A stretch of 63,539 nt of DNA from Lachnospiraceae bacterium (GTDB lineage: Bacteria > Bacillota > Clostridia > Lachnospirales > Lachnospiraceae). Below are positions 8,481 through 17,419 of the stretch, piece after piece. Within the stretch, counting starts at the first letter, position 1; every line of letters begins with the position of its first letter. The stretch covers positions 35,908 to 99,446 of the forward strand of contig JAAUZX010000016.1 of assembly GCA_014804365.1 (NCBI GenBank), given 5' to 3'. The notes below the pieces were generated by a model. That model saw only the letters and a list, made by a program, of their open reading frames with translations, was not told the origin of the DNA and searched no databases. Made by a program: the position numbers and the translations under genes.

Positions 8481-9365
8481 TTAACCCTTTACGCTACCCA
8501 GTACAAGTCCCTTTGTAAAATACTTCTGAAGGAAGGGATATACCAGCATGATCGGTATGGCACCCAAAAATAACTGTGCCGCGCGTCCTGTCCTGACATT
8601 CATCATGGACAGCAATGCTTTGATATCATAAGTAGAGTCTCCTTGCAGCATGTTTTCAAAGTTCACAAGCAGAGACTGTAGGTAAGTCTGCAAAGGATAG
8701 TTGGACGGGTTACTCATATACAGCATACCGTTAAACCACTCATTCCAGTGACCTACCATGCAGAACAGTCCGACTGTGGCAAGCGCCGGTTTTAACAGAG
8801 GCAGAATAATCATGACGAGCGTCTGGAAAGGAGTTGCCCCGTCAAGGGATGCTGCTTCCTCCAATTCCGCCGGCAATTCCCGGATAAAGTTCATCAGGAT
8901 AACCATATTAGAAACCGGAAGTGCCCCAGGCAGGATCAGCGCCCATATCGTATCCTTTAATCCCAAACCCGATACCAGCAAATATGTAGGGATCATACCG
9001 CCGCCTATGAGCATTGTAATTACAAAAAACACTACATAAAACCTTCTGCCGATCAGTTCTCCCTTAGGTTTTGCCAACGGATATGCCGTCAGCACCATCA
9101 AAATCAGATTTAACAGTGTTCCTTTCACTGTCCTCTCTATCGAAACTGCCATTGCTCGGAAGAAACTACCATCTTCCAGAATATACTTATAAGAGGCTAG
9201 TGTAAAATCAACCGGTACAAATCCTACTTTTCCTGCCGCTACTGCCGTGCTGCCGCTGAAGGAAACCGCAAGAAGGTTGATAAACGGGAGTACACATGTC
9301 ACACATGCAATTCCTAAAACGATAAGCAATACTACATCAAAAACTCCATATTTTTTCGTTTCCAT
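8481..9365 (-). CDS. Carbohydrate ABC transporter permease (YtcP/LplC type)
   Basis: An inner-membrane permease of about 294 residues with six predicted transmembrane segments. The EAA loop contacting the ATPase reads ELEEAASLDGATPFQT with the trailing LPLLKPALATV. The start at 9365 is preferred over 9371 because AGGAGGGG is 6 bases from it. It pairs with the LplB-type permease and the large binding protein upstream to import oligosaccharides. No ATPase gene is nearby; such systems commonly share an MsmK/UgpC-type ATPase encoded elsewhere. The neighbours point to alpha-galactosides. Confidence 0.92.
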   Translation of the reverse strand: METKKYGVFDVVLLIVLGIACVTCVLPFINLLAVSFSGSTAVAAGKVGFVPVDFTLASYKYILEDGSFFRAMAVSIERTVKGTLLNLILMVLTAYPLAKPKGELIGRRFYVVFFVITMLIGGGMIPTYLLVSGLGLKDTIWALILPGALPVSNMVILMNFIRELPAELEEAASLDGATPFQTLVMIILPLLKPALATVGLFCMVGHWNEWFNGMLYMSNPSNYPLQTYLQSLLVNFENMLQGDSTYDIKALLSMMNVRTGRAAQLFLGAIPIMLVYPFLQKYFTKGLVLGSVKG

Positions 9366-9377
9366 CGTCATCCCCTC

Positions 9378-10289
9378 CTAGAATATTTTGTATCCGGCAA
9401 GCTTATCCGCCATGTAATAGGACACACATACCAGAATGCAGGATACAAGCGATTTAAACAGACCTACTGCTGCACCGATAGAATACTGCGCCTGCTGAAT
9501 ACCGAGACGATACACATAAGTATCAATAATATCACCTGTTGAATATACTACCGGCGAATACAGGTTGAATACCTGATCAAATCCTGCATTCAGCACACCA
9601 CCCAGCGCCAGTACCAGCATCAGCACGATCGTAGGTTTTAACAGCGGAACGGTTATATAGCGTATTTTCTGCCAACGCGTCGCCCCATCCAGTGTTGCCG
9701 ATTCATACAGTCCCGGATCAATTCCCGTAAGAGCTGCCAAATATACAATAGTGCCGTATCCGAAACCTTTCCAGACATCACTGATGATCATAGTCCATGG
9801 GAAGACCTTGGCATTTCCGAGAAATGAAATTGCTTCAATTCCCAGCTTTCCGAGCAGGACGTTGATAGCCCCGTCCGATCCCAGCAAATCCATCATAACA
9901 CCTGCCAGAATAACCCATGACATGAAGTTTGGAATATAGATCAGGGTCTGATAAACTCTCTTTACCTTATTGGAAATCATCTCATTGAGCAGTACCGCAA
10001 AAGTGACAGGAACGATAATTCCCAGAAGTAGCTTAAACACCGCTATGTATAAGGTATTCCAAATGGTTCTGACAAAGTTCGGCTGGTTAAACAGAAACTT
10101 GAAATTGTCCAAACCTACCCACGGGGACGCAAATCCCAGCCCGGGGTTATAATCCTCAAATGCTATAATCAGTCCATATAATGGGATATAACAGAAGATT
10201 AAAGTTATGATGACCCCAGGCAACAACATCAAATGGTACTGCGCTTGATTTCTCAATTTCGTCTTGTCTATCTTTTTCTTACTTGGCAT
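9378..10289 (-). CDS. Carbohydrate ABC transporter permease (LplB/YteP type)
   Basis: The first permease of the alpha-galactoside importer, 303 residues, with six predicted membrane helices after a short basic N-terminus (MPSKKKIDK). The EAA loop is YESATLDGATRWQKIRYI followed by TVPLLKPT. ATG at 10289 follows GGGAGGGAGAAAA. It lies 12 bases before the second permease and 20 bases after the binding protein, so the three are cotranscribed. Confidence 0.92.
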   Translation of the reverse strand: MPSKKKIDKTKLRNQAQYHLMLLPGVIITLIFCYIPLYGLIIAFEDYNPGLGFASPWVGLDNFKFLFNQPNFVRTIWNTLYIAVFKLLLGIIVPVTFAVLLNEMISNKVKRVYQTLIYIPNFMSWVILAGVMMDLLGSDGAINVLLGKLGIEAISFLGNAKVFPWTMIISDVWKGFGYGTIVYLAALTGIDPGLYESATLDGATRWQKIRYITVPLLKPTIVLMLVLALGGVLNAGFDQVFNLYSPVVYSTGDIIDTYVYRLGIQQAQYSIGAAVGLFKSLVSCILVCVSYYMADKLAGYKIF

Positions 10290-10309
10290 TTTTCTCCCTC
10301 CCTCAATTA

Positions 10310-11950
10310 CTAATTTCCGTATGTTTCATTAATCTCGGCTGTAGCCATTTCTCCGCCTGCTTTCCACCACTGCTCTACCAGCGTGTCAAAATAGTCGATA
10401 TCCTTCTCGCCGATAATGATCTGCGTGAAACCTTCCACCAGAATATCATTTAAAGTAGAACCGACGCTTTGCAGTGTGGCGGTATCCTGTCCCCATTTGG
10501 CATCCTTCAGATAAGTTCCGCTGTCCAGATATTCTTTTGCAATGCCATAAGCGGATTTGTCATTCCCCTGCTGGAGCCAGTCGCCCACACCATCGGGATC
10601 CTGCTTGGTCAGCCAGGCAACACAACTGTTATATTTCGATGCGTCTTTACCCAGCTCCGTCACATCCACATCTAATCCTTTCGCCAGCGCATCCGTTACT
10701 TTCGTGTACTGGTTATAGTCAGTCATAGGGTTGATTACCGTCAAACAACGAACACAGTTCGGATAGTTATTATCATAAAGGGAACTGATAAACTCCAAAT
10801 CCTCGTTTCCTGCCGCATCATCCATCATGTAACACCAGAAATTAATCAGCTTAAATACCCCTTCCGGATTCTTGCAGTTATTGCTGATTACAATATAACC
10901 GATATTTCCAAATCCGACATTTCCCTCTACTTCTGCACCATTGGCTGAAGGGATTGGATAAGGCTCAAAAATTGCTTCCGGTCCAAGGTTTTCTATGATC
11001 TGCGGTCCCGGATTATACCCAAACCATTGTGCCCACGGAACTACACCGACCTCACCATTGATTGCATCCTGAAACAGCTTATCCTGATTGGTAGTCGTAA
11101 AGTTAGGATTGATAATTCCCTCCGCATACCACTCTGCATAGGCTGCAATCACCTCTTTCATCTCCGGCTGAACAGTGCCATACCCAAGTGTACCATCCTC
11201 CAGTTCAATCCAGATACCGGGATGTGCGCCATAGGCAACAGCCAGACGGTTCATATTATCTAAGTTCTGCATTTCTCCCATGGCATATCCGCCGAAATTC
11301 TCTTTAAAGGCCTGTGCAATGGCAAGTACATCATCCATAGTCTGCGGGTCTGCCAGTCCAAGCTGATCTTTCCAGTCCTTTCTGATCCACACATAATTGA
11401 ACTTATCTATATTACCGTAACTAAGCTGAGGAATGCCGTACAATCTTCCACCGAGACATCCCGTCTCATAGGTGTCACTTTCTATTTCAAAGTAGCTTTT
11501 TAAAGTATCCGACGCATAAGTATCAAAAAGATCGGTCAAATCCATAATCAATCCGGATTTCTCCAGTGATGCAAGCTGTGAAGCATTAACATAGCAGAAA
11601 TCCGGCAGATCTCTGTCGGCAATCGCCAGATTTAACTTGGTTCCATAGTCGTTGCTTATCCACATATTCTTGAGATTAATGTTGAATCTGTCCTTGAATG
11701 CCCGATACCATGGATTATCGTCATAAGTATCGCCATTCTGGAAACTCGTTCCTGAGTTTTCCTCCATAACGGTTGTCAGAGTCAATTCCTGCTCATACGG
11801 ATCCCATAAGCCTTCCGGAACCGGCACTGCTTCCGCCGCACTGCCTCCTCCCGAATTGCCGACCGCTCCTGCGCCTCTGCCCACAAATCCCGGAAAGCAC
11901 AGTATCAAAACCGCAGCAATTGCCAGAGCTATTACTTTTTTGTCCCACAT
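10310..11950 (-). CDS. Extracellular sugar-binding protein of ABC importer, no lipobox
   Basis: A solute-binding protein of about 546 residues of the large LplA-like type that usually partners with LplB/YtcP permeases. A hydrophobic signal segment spans residues 6-22, followed by a Gly/Ala/Ser-rich linker and the binding domain. The only N-terminal Cys, at residue 18, follows LIL. It therefore lacks the small residue at -1 expected for lipoprotein processing, and no other lipobox exists. The protein may be anchored by an uncleaved helix or released. AGGAGG is 8 bases from the ATG at 11950 and 2 from the ATG at 11956. It heads the operon under the AraC-linked promoter. The substrate is inferred as raffinose-type sugars. 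Confidence 0.88.
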   Translation of the reverse strand: MWDKKVIALAIAAVLILCFPGFVGRGAGAVGNSGGGSAAEAVPVPEGLWDPYEQELTLTTVMEENSGTSFQNGDTYDDNPWYRAFKDRFNINLKNMWISNDYGTKLNLAIADRDLPDFCYVNASQLASLEKSGLIMDLTDLFDTYASDTLKSYFEIESDTYETGCLGGRLYGIPQLSYGNIDKFNYVWIRKDWKDQLGLADPQTMDDVLAIAQAFKENFGGYAMGEMQNLDNMNRLAVAYGAHPGIWIELEDGTLGYGTVQPEMKEVIAAYAEWYAEGIINPNFTTTNQDKLFQDAINGEVGVVPWAQWFGYNPGPQIIENLGPEAIFEPYPIPSANGAEVEGNVGFGNIGYIVISNNCKNPEGVFKLINFWCYMMDDAAGNEDLEFISSLYDNNYPNCVRCLTVINPMTDYNQYTKVTDALAKGLDVDVTELGKDASKYNSCVAWLTKQDPDGVGDWLQQGNDKSAYGIAKEYLDSGTYLKDAKWGQDTATLQSVGSTLNDILVEGFTQIIIGEKDIDYFDTLVEQWWKAGGEMATAEINETYGN

Positions 11951-12060
11951 CTCCATTTCCTCCTATCTGTTTTTCTATATTTATATTTGATTCCCTTAAT
12001 TGAATCCTGATTATTTATATATGTCTGCTCCATATCCGTCGCTGAATCATTTACTATGGG

Positions 12061-12155
12061 AATATTATATGACTTTGAACATAGTAAAAAAATAACCCCA
12101 AAAAGCAATTATATGAGAATATTGATATGTCAAAATCGCAGATTATATGGTGAAA
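12061..12155 (-). promoter_or_regulatory. AraC-responsive control region of the transporter operon
   Basis: This stretch is nearly identical to 15634-15730 in front of the GH27 gene: 39 of 41 bases match over the core (12117-12157 against 15690-15730). It carries direct repeats of (G/A)ATTATATG at 12107-12115 and 12141-12149, 34 bases apart, about three helical turns. A minus-strand TATAAT lies at 12069-12064 with no good -35 box. This layout suits activation by the AraC protein encoded at 15825. Confidence 0.65.
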
Positions 12156-12166
12156 TGTTTTCCTCG

Positions 12167-14203
12167 TTACCATACGATGGAGAGTACTGTTTTCGAAGAG
12201 CTCTCGGGGAGTAGTACAGAATACAAATTACCATCTTTTAGCACTTTCCCTGTGACATCGGCGCTACCCGCCGTTACTTTCCTCGGTTCTCTTTCAGATA
12301 ACCATCCCAACGTTCCTGATTCCGTGACAACTACAATCAGTGTCCCATCATTTTCCTGCATGCTTTCAACTGCCGTAAATCCAGCGTATTTATTCAGAAG
12401 TCCCAGACAGGAGCCTGTCTTTTTCTTCGGAAGTATCACAAACCACGCAAAGCCGTCTGCTTCCAGAATCCCCTCATAGCTTTCATTCCGGTCCAGGGCA
12501 AAAACCTTTTTGCCGAAAAAGTCATAAACCCAGTACGAATCTGCCATCTCAATATCCGGTATATCCGCCGGTTTGAACGCGTATGACTGTCTTAATCCGG
12601 TCAGGTTGTATGCGGCGATTCCTCCGCCTTTCCCGCATTCACCCCATGAGCCCACATTATGCAGCTTCAAAACTCCATTTTCCATTGGATTAGAAAAAAT
12701 ACAGTCTTCCGTAGGTTTTGCCGCACGATCCATCATCAGGATTCTGCCATCCTCATATGTCAGCGGTTTCAGCACTTCCGGATTCGTATCCCCGATCTTG
12801 TCGCTGACATATACCGGTCCTCCGCTGATCGCCCGTAACAGACTATGTTTCACACTGTCTTCATGTTTCGTCCAGAACATATCCCAGTCGCAACAGTATA
12901 ATTCGTTATGATACAGCGCATTATATGCATTCTGTAACAGGTGTTCTGCAAAACCGTTTTCTTTATCAGGTACGAAGTCATCACTGTTTCTTGAAATCGC
13001 GGAAGTCGGTCTGGCCAGAATGCTCTCCATCGCCATTCCCATGCAGTTGATGATCGCCCCATCCATGTATGACGCACCGCTTTCCAGTGCCTGATTCATG
13101 CCTCTTGCGGCTTCACTGACCGGCAGGCTGTTTTCGAAATAATACGGAACCGCACTCTGTCCATCTACCTTTACAAAATCGATCTCTTCATGCCACAGTT
13201 CCTTATACCAGTCTCTGTAAAAACCTTCTCCGCTTTGCGGGCTCGGAACGAGTTTTCCATTTACTGTTCTATAAAGATAAGGACGCTCTTTAGAGTCCAG
13301 CTCACTTCCCTGTAAGATACCGCCCCAATAACCGCCAAGCGCATGCCAGACACCAAACCATCTGATATCACCTTTTGCCTTAATATCCCGTATCATATTT
13401 TTAAATCCGTTAGGAAATTTCTCTTGATCAGGAGCAAAATCATAAAGCAGTTCATCCTGTACGGAAAGCCATCCGTCATCAATAATCATCCATTTTACCG
13501 GAACATTCTTTTCCATCAACTCGTCTGCCTTCCGACGGATATTTTCTTCCGATACTTCTCTGTAAAATGCATCCCAGCTGCACCATCCCAGATAGCGGAA
13601 CATCTCCGGGATTCTTCGAGTTTCTCTCGTCCTGATTCCTTTATATTCAGCAAGCCATGTAAAAGCCCTATGTACCGCTTCTTCCAATGTAGGCGCCTCC
13701 GCCAGTAAATATAATGGTTCATCAACTTCTTTCTGACCGCCTAAATAGGATGTCATTTCCAGACAGATCTCCGTCTCTGTCCCGCTTACCATATATGCTT
13801 TGAAATCCCATCCTACCATCGGCACGAAACACGCAAACCGATCTTGATATTTGAAGAAAGCCACCTGCGTGAAATCGGGAATATCTTTAAATCCGCTAAC
13901 AAACGCCGGTCTGGTCCACCATTCATTAAAAAGATACATTGCCGTGATTTTTTCCGGACACTCTGTCACCGGCAGATATACCCTGATCGGCTTTTCCATT
14001 CTTAAATTAAAGTTTTCCCTGCAGGACTCATTTTTTATGTTCAGACGGATTTCTCCGTACCGGCATCCGTCCGTGGCATGGTCTTTCACTTCAATACGAA
14101 TACCGTCCTGTTCATATATTCCTGTATCTATGGAAAGCTCGGCATTTATCTCTTTTCCTTTTTGGCAATGAATCTGACATCTTATATTTTTCTTTTCTTC
14201 CAT
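12167..14203 (-). CDS. Alpha-galactosidase, raffinose-synthase/Sip1-like GH36
   Basis: A cytoplasmic enzyme of about 678 residues of the GH36 branch related to plant raffinose synthase/Sip1. Visible motifs are LGWCSWDAFY (about 205), WMIIDDGW (about 238), the probable nucleophile Asp347 in FVKVDGQS and SRNSDDFVP (about 405) carrying the probable acid/base. An open frame extends to 14341 but would overlap the next gene. ATG at 14203 has GGAG 8 bases before it, giving MEEKKN as the N-terminus. It is the third gene of the GH27 operon. Hydrolysis of alpha-galactosides is most likely, though members of this branch can transglycosylate. Confidence 0.88.
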   Translation of the reverse strand: MEEKKNIRCQIHCQKGKEINAELSIDTGIYEQDGIRIEVKDHATDGCRYGEIRLNIKNESCRENFNLRMEKPIRVYLPVTECPEKITAMYLFNEWWTRPAFVSGFKDIPDFTQVAFFKYQDRFACFVPMVGWDFKAYMVSGTETEICLEMTSYLGGQKEVDEPLYLLAEAPTLEEAVHRAFTWLAEYKGIRTRETRRIPEMFRYLGWCSWDAFYREVSEENIRRKADELMEKNVPVKWMIIDDGWLSVQDELLYDFAPDQEKFPNGFKNMIRDIKAKGDIRWFGVWHALGGYWGGILQGSELDSKERPYLYRTVNGKLVPSPQSGEGFYRDWYKELWHEEIDFVKVDGQSAVPYYFENSLPVSEAARGMNQALESGASYMDGAIINCMGMAMESILARPTSAISRNSDDFVPDKENGFAEHLLQNAYNALYHNELYCCDWDMFWTKHEDSVKHSLLRAISGGPVYVSDKIGDTNPEVLKPLTYEDGRILMMDRAAKPTEDCIFSNPMENGVLKLHNVGSWGECGKGGGIAAYNLTGLRQSYAFKPADIPDIEMADSYWVYDFFGKKVFALDRNESYEGILEADGFAWFVILPKKKTGSCLGLLNKYAGFTAVESMQENDGTLIVVVTESGTLGWLSEREPRKVTAGSADVTGKVLKDGNLYSVLLPESSSKTVLSIVW

Positions 14204-14229
14204 ATCTGATACTCCAATCATGTTTTCTA

Positions 14230-14439
14230 TTATGCTCGTTTCGAGAAAAGGACGCACGTGCCGCTTTGATGATATCTTTCTATTACCTCTTCTAACTTGC
14301 TGCGTTCCACATTTAAATACGCTGCCTGGCAGCCAAGGCACAGGAACTCCTTTGCAGCCCTGTTAAACAGCTTCCTATGCAAGGCAATCTCATCAGACAT
14401 CAATTGCGTTCTGCATGTTTTACAATAATGATCTGTCAT
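14230..14439 (-). CDS. Small four-cysteine zinc-ribbon protein
   Basis: A 69-residue protein with CxxC near the N-terminus (YCKTC, residues 6-10) and a second CxxC (CLGC, about 34-37), the spacing of a small zinc ribbon or treble clef. The C-terminal half is helical and charged. It lies three bases after the GH27 stop and just before the Sip1-like gene, so it belongs to the operon. I recall similar short unnamed proteins beside clostridial glycosidase genes. The function is unknown; a metal-dependent regulatory or chaperone role is only a guess. Confidence 0.7.
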   Translation of the reverse strand: MTDHYCKTCRTQLMSDEIALHRKLFNRAAKEFLCLGCQAAYLNVERSKLEEVIERYHQSGTCVLFSKRA

Positions 14440-14442
14440 TTT

Positions 14443-15588
14443 CTACACCATCTTACATCTGTATACTTTGGAACCGTGCGCTGCCACTGTCTCCGAGAAT
14501 ATTTCTTTCTTCACGCCTATATTCTCATGTTCAATACAGTCATAAAACTCCAAGTTCCTTCCTGAGCTGACAGTAAGCCCCATATCCCAGAAATCTACCG
14601 TAACCATAGCCGGAACATCTCCCAAATTGAACATACCGACCGCTATGTCTCCATTCGATAAAAACTTTACTAATACAAATGTATCAATACTGTTTGATAC
14701 ACAGCTTAACTGAAACGGCGACCTGCACTCTATATCCTGATTGATCGCAATGATATCCTGATTCAGCAGAATCTTTTTGGTCTCATCGTTAATCTTTCTG
14801 ACATCACATCCGATCATCAAAGGCGAATTCATCATTGCCCAGAGGGAAAAATGAGTCTGATATTCCTCATCGGTACATCCCCCGGCGGAAATATATTCAT
14901 TGCCGCCTTTTCCATACATTCCGACCACCAGCATATCCATGTCATTGTGGCAGTAAGATCCCGAAAATGCCTGTTTATCAAGCTGTGAAAGAGCAATGTC
15001 TTTGATGGAATTCCAGGAATCGTTAATGTCCTCTGTAGACCGGAATAAGTGTGCTCCCGATGAACGAATCCATTCGTGTACGGAATCTGTCCCCCACTGA
15101 CACGCGGAGAACACAATGTCCCTACCAGAATTCGCAAGCGCCATTCCCATTCTGCGATACAGTGTTCTTCCATCCTGATTTTGCGGCTTAAAGCAATTAT
15201 CATACTTTAAATAATCAACACCCCACTGGGCAAACTGCTTTGCGTCTTCAAATTCATGTTCGAAGCTGCCCGGATAGTTTGCACAGGTTCTGGTCCCGCA
15301 ACAGCTATACATGCCGAATTTGAATCCTTTTTCATGAATATAATCCGCCAGCGCTTTGATTCCATTCGGGAATTTCTCAGGATCTGCCACCAGTCTTCCT
15401 TCCGAATCACGCTCTTTCAGACTCCAGCAGTCATCCATTACCACATATTCATATCCGGCTTCCAGAAATCCCTGCTCTTTCATTGAATCTACGGTTTCTT
15501 TCACTAAATCTTCATTTATATTCTCCGTAAACGTATTCCATGAATTCCAGCCCATAGGCGGAACTGCACACATTGCTTTTCTGCTCAT
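14443..15588 (-). CDS. Alpha-galactosidase, GH27
   Basis: A retaining alpha-galactosidase of about 381 residues. It opens with the family hallmark PPMGWNSWN (about 10-18) and has VVMDDCW (about 49), the nucleophile Asp130 in YLKYDNC and the acid/base Asp187 in FRSTEDINDSW, the same arrangement as human alpha-galactosidase A. A C-terminal beta domain follows. There is no signal peptide. ATG at 15588 is 8 bases from AGGAG, whereas 15594 is only 2 away. It heads a three-gene operon (GH27, zinc protein, Sip1-like GH36) driven by the control region at 15634-15730. Confidence 0.95.
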   Translation of the reverse strand: MSRKAMCAVPPMGWNSWNTFTENINEDLVKETVDSMKEQGFLEAGYEYVVMDDCWSLKERDSEGRLVADPEKFPNGIKALADYIHEKGFKFGMYSCCGTRTCANYPGSFEHEFEDAKQFAQWGVDYLKYDNCFKPQNQDGRTLYRRMGMALANSGRDIVFSACQWGTDSVHEWIRSSGAHLFRSTEDINDSWNSIKDIALSQLDKQAFSGSYCHNDMDMLVVGMYGKGGNEYISAGGCTDEEYQTHFSLWAMMNSPLMIGCDVRKINDETKKILLNQDIIAINQDIECRSPFQLSCVSNSIDTFVLVKFLSNGDIAVGMFNLGDVPAMVTVDFWDMGLTVSSGRNLEFYDCIEHENIGVKKEIFSETVAAHGSKVYRCKMV

Positions 15589-15633
15589 CTGCATTACTCC
15601 TTTCGCACTTAATTCCGAAGCATTTATGATGAA

Positions 15634-15730
15634 ATTATTATATGATTTTAATTATCGGGAAAAAATAACCTGAAAAAATGATTATATGCGAATATTAATA
15701 TGTCAAAATCGCAGATTATATGGTAAAATG
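15634..15730 (-). promoter_or_regulatory. AraC-responsive control region of the GH27 operon
   Basis: Direct repeats GATTATATG lie at 15680-15688 and 15714-15722 (34 bases apart), inside a near-copy of 12061-12155. A minus-strand TATAAT is at 15642-15637 and no convincing -35 box precedes it, so transcription probably needs the AraC activator encoded divergently. The araC promoter itself may use tataat near 15794-15799. Confidence 0.65.
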
Positions 15731-15824
15731 TAGACACAGAAAGACATTGTGGCATCTTCGGATTCCATGTGCACTAAGGCGCACGAAATTATAATTTATA
15801 TCTTGACGGGAAGGAGATATTGAT

Positions 15825-16694
15825 ATGCAGGAAGAGACTCCTATGCAGGCTGGTGAATTCATTTGTATGGAAGACTTCAGCGAAACCTCCATGGAAATAA
15901 CCTTAGTACATGCAGGCAGAGAATATTGCAAACCTTATCATGGGGTCTCCGCTGCCCGTGATGAATATATTCTTCATTTTATTTTGTCGGGTGAGGGATT
16001 TTATTCGGCAAACGGCAATACATATTATCTCGGTTCCGGTCAGATGTTCTTAGTCTATCCCAATGAACCTATCGTTTACTGTGCAGATGTGAATAACCCA
16101 TGGACGTATGTATGGATTGGTTTCAAGGGGATAAGAGCTGATACGATATTAAAGAATTGTGGTTTCTCCAAAAATCATTTGACGCTTCCGGCTCCTGATC
16201 CCGATGCTTACATGGGCTGCTTCGATGATTTATTTGCACATAGAGACGTGGGATTTTCCGATGATCTTTACCGTGAGTCCATTCTGCTTAAGCTGTTTGC
16301 CATCCTTGCCAAGCATCATGCTGCGCATACCCGGAAGGATAAACATGGACAAATCGGCTATAGCGACAATACTTATGTAAACCTCTCAATTGATTACATT
16401 AACAGAATGTATATGCAGGGAATTGGCGTGTCTGACATTGCCGACAATATCGGCATTACCCGTTCCCATCTGAATCACGTATTTCAACAGGAACTTAATA
16501 TTTCTATCCAGAATTTTCTGATAGACTTCCGCATGCATAAAGCAGCCAATCTCCTTGTCAGCACTGCGCTGTCTGTAAAGGAAATTTCAAACCAGGTCGG
16601 ATATAACGACCAGCTTGTGTTTTCCAAAGCGTTTAAAAAGAAATTCGGGGTAAGCCCGAAGAGTTATCGTACGGGCCAGAATATGGACAGATAA
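15825..16694 (+). CDS. AraC-family activator of alpha-galactoside genes
   Basis: A regulator of 289 residues with an N-terminal cupin sugar-sensing domain (about 30-150) and a C-terminal double helix-turn-helix (about 185-285, with GVSDIADNIGITRSHLNHVF and VKEISNQVGYNDQLVFSKAF). It is of the MsmR/RafR type that activates raffinose and melibiose genes. ATG at 15825 follows AAGGAGATATTGAT. It is divergent from the GH27 operon. The two duplicated control regions with 34-base-spaced direct repeats are its likely binding sites. Confidence 0.9.
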   Translation: MQEETPMQAGEFICMEDFSETSMEITLVHAGREYCKPYHGVSAARDEYILHFILSGEGFYSANGNTYYLGSGQMFLVYPNEPIVYCADVNNPWTYVWIGFKGIRADTILKNCGFSKNHLTLPAPDPDAYMGCFDDLFAHRDVGFSDDLYRESILLKLFAILAKHHAAHTRKDKHGQIGYSDNTYVNLSIDYINRMYMQGIGVSDIADNIGITRSHLNHVFQQELNISIQNFLIDFRMHKAANLLVSTALSVKEISNQVGYNDQLVFSKAFKKKFGVSPKSYRTGQNMDR

Positions 16695-16812
16695 ACTTTT
16701 CTGTTACTCGCAGTCCTTATATAATACGGCTTACCTTTCGGGCACTGACTCCTGTCTGCTCTTTACTCTTAATGAAGATATCCCGGCTACCATCGTATTG
16801 ATACAATAATAC

Positions 16813-16845
16813 ACAATTGTATATTCATTGAATATATAGTACAAT
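16813..16845 (+). promoter_or_regulatory. Promoter and operator of the toxin-antitoxin operon
   Basis: TTGTAT (16817-16822), a 17-base spacer and TACAAT (16840-16845) form a good promoter. The palindrome ACAATTGT (16813-16820) overlaps the -35 box, the expected position for autorepression by the DinJ/YafQ complex. Confidence 0.55.
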
Positions 16846-16873
16846 ACTAATACAAATTCAATGGAGGTTCATT

Positions 16874-17137
16874 ATGGCTACATTACAAATTCGTATTGAT
16901 GATTCTTTAAAAAAAGAAGCTGACACTCTTTTTGCCAGTCTTGGATTAGATACATCGACCGCAATACGCATCTTTTTGAACGCTGCTATAGAAAATGCAG
17001 GTATCCCATTTTCAGTACAGCATAAGACTGTTTCTGATTCACTTCAAGAGGCCATATATGACAGCAGGTTTAAACGCAATCTTAACGGTCCCTTTGACAA
17101 TGCGGCAGACGCAGTTGCGTCAATGCTAGAGGATTAG
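16874..17137 (+). CDS. dinJ: RelB/DinJ-family antitoxin
   Basis: An 87-residue antitoxin with an N-terminal ribbon-helix-helix DNA-binding part (TLQIRIDDSLKKEADTLF, then LGLDTSTAIRIFLN) and a toxin-wrapping C-terminal tail. It neutralises the downstream YafQ-like RNase and represses its own promoter together with it. ATG at 16874 is preceded by GGAGG. It is three bases upstream of the toxin gene. Confidence 0.92.
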   Translation: MATLQIRIDDSLKKEADTLFASLGLDTSTAIRIFLNAAIENAGIPFSVQHKTVSDSLQEAIYDSRFKRNLNGPFDNAADAVASMLED

Positions 17138-17140
17138 CCT

Positions 17141-17419
17141 ATGTACAAAATCGTCTACACCAACCGCATGAAAAAAGATGCCAAGCTAATGAAAAGGCGT
17201 GGCAAAGATCTGGATAAACTTGTTAATGTGCTTTCCTTGCTTGCGAGCGGAAGTCCTTTACCGGTTCAATACAGAGACCATCAACTGAGTGGCAACCTGC
17301 ATGACTTCAGAGAATGCCATATTGAACCCGATTGGCTGCTTCTGTATCAAATCTACGAAGATACCTTGATTCTTTCAGCTACTGCAACAGGAAGCCACGC
17401 AGATTTATTTGGAAAATAG
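17141..17419 (+). CDS. yafQ: YafQ-family mRNA interferase toxin
   Basis: A 92-residue RelE-superfamily toxin that cuts mRNA in the ribosome. The family residues are present: YRDHQL (His), ECHIEPDWLLLY (His and Asp) and TGSHADLFGK near the C-terminus with the catalytic His. The length matches the family and nothing suggests inactivation. It is translationally coupled to dinJ. Confidence 0.92.
   Translation: MYKIVYTNRMKKDAKLMKRRGKDLDKLVNVLSLLASGSPLPVQYRDHQLSGNLHDFRECHIEPDWLLLYQIYEDTLILSATATGSHADLFGK

Noticed and set aside
14204..14341. N-terminal extension of the Sip1-like galactosidase by 46 residues
   Set aside because: It would run through the small zinc-protein gene and has no homologous character; ATG 14203 has a proper ribosome site.
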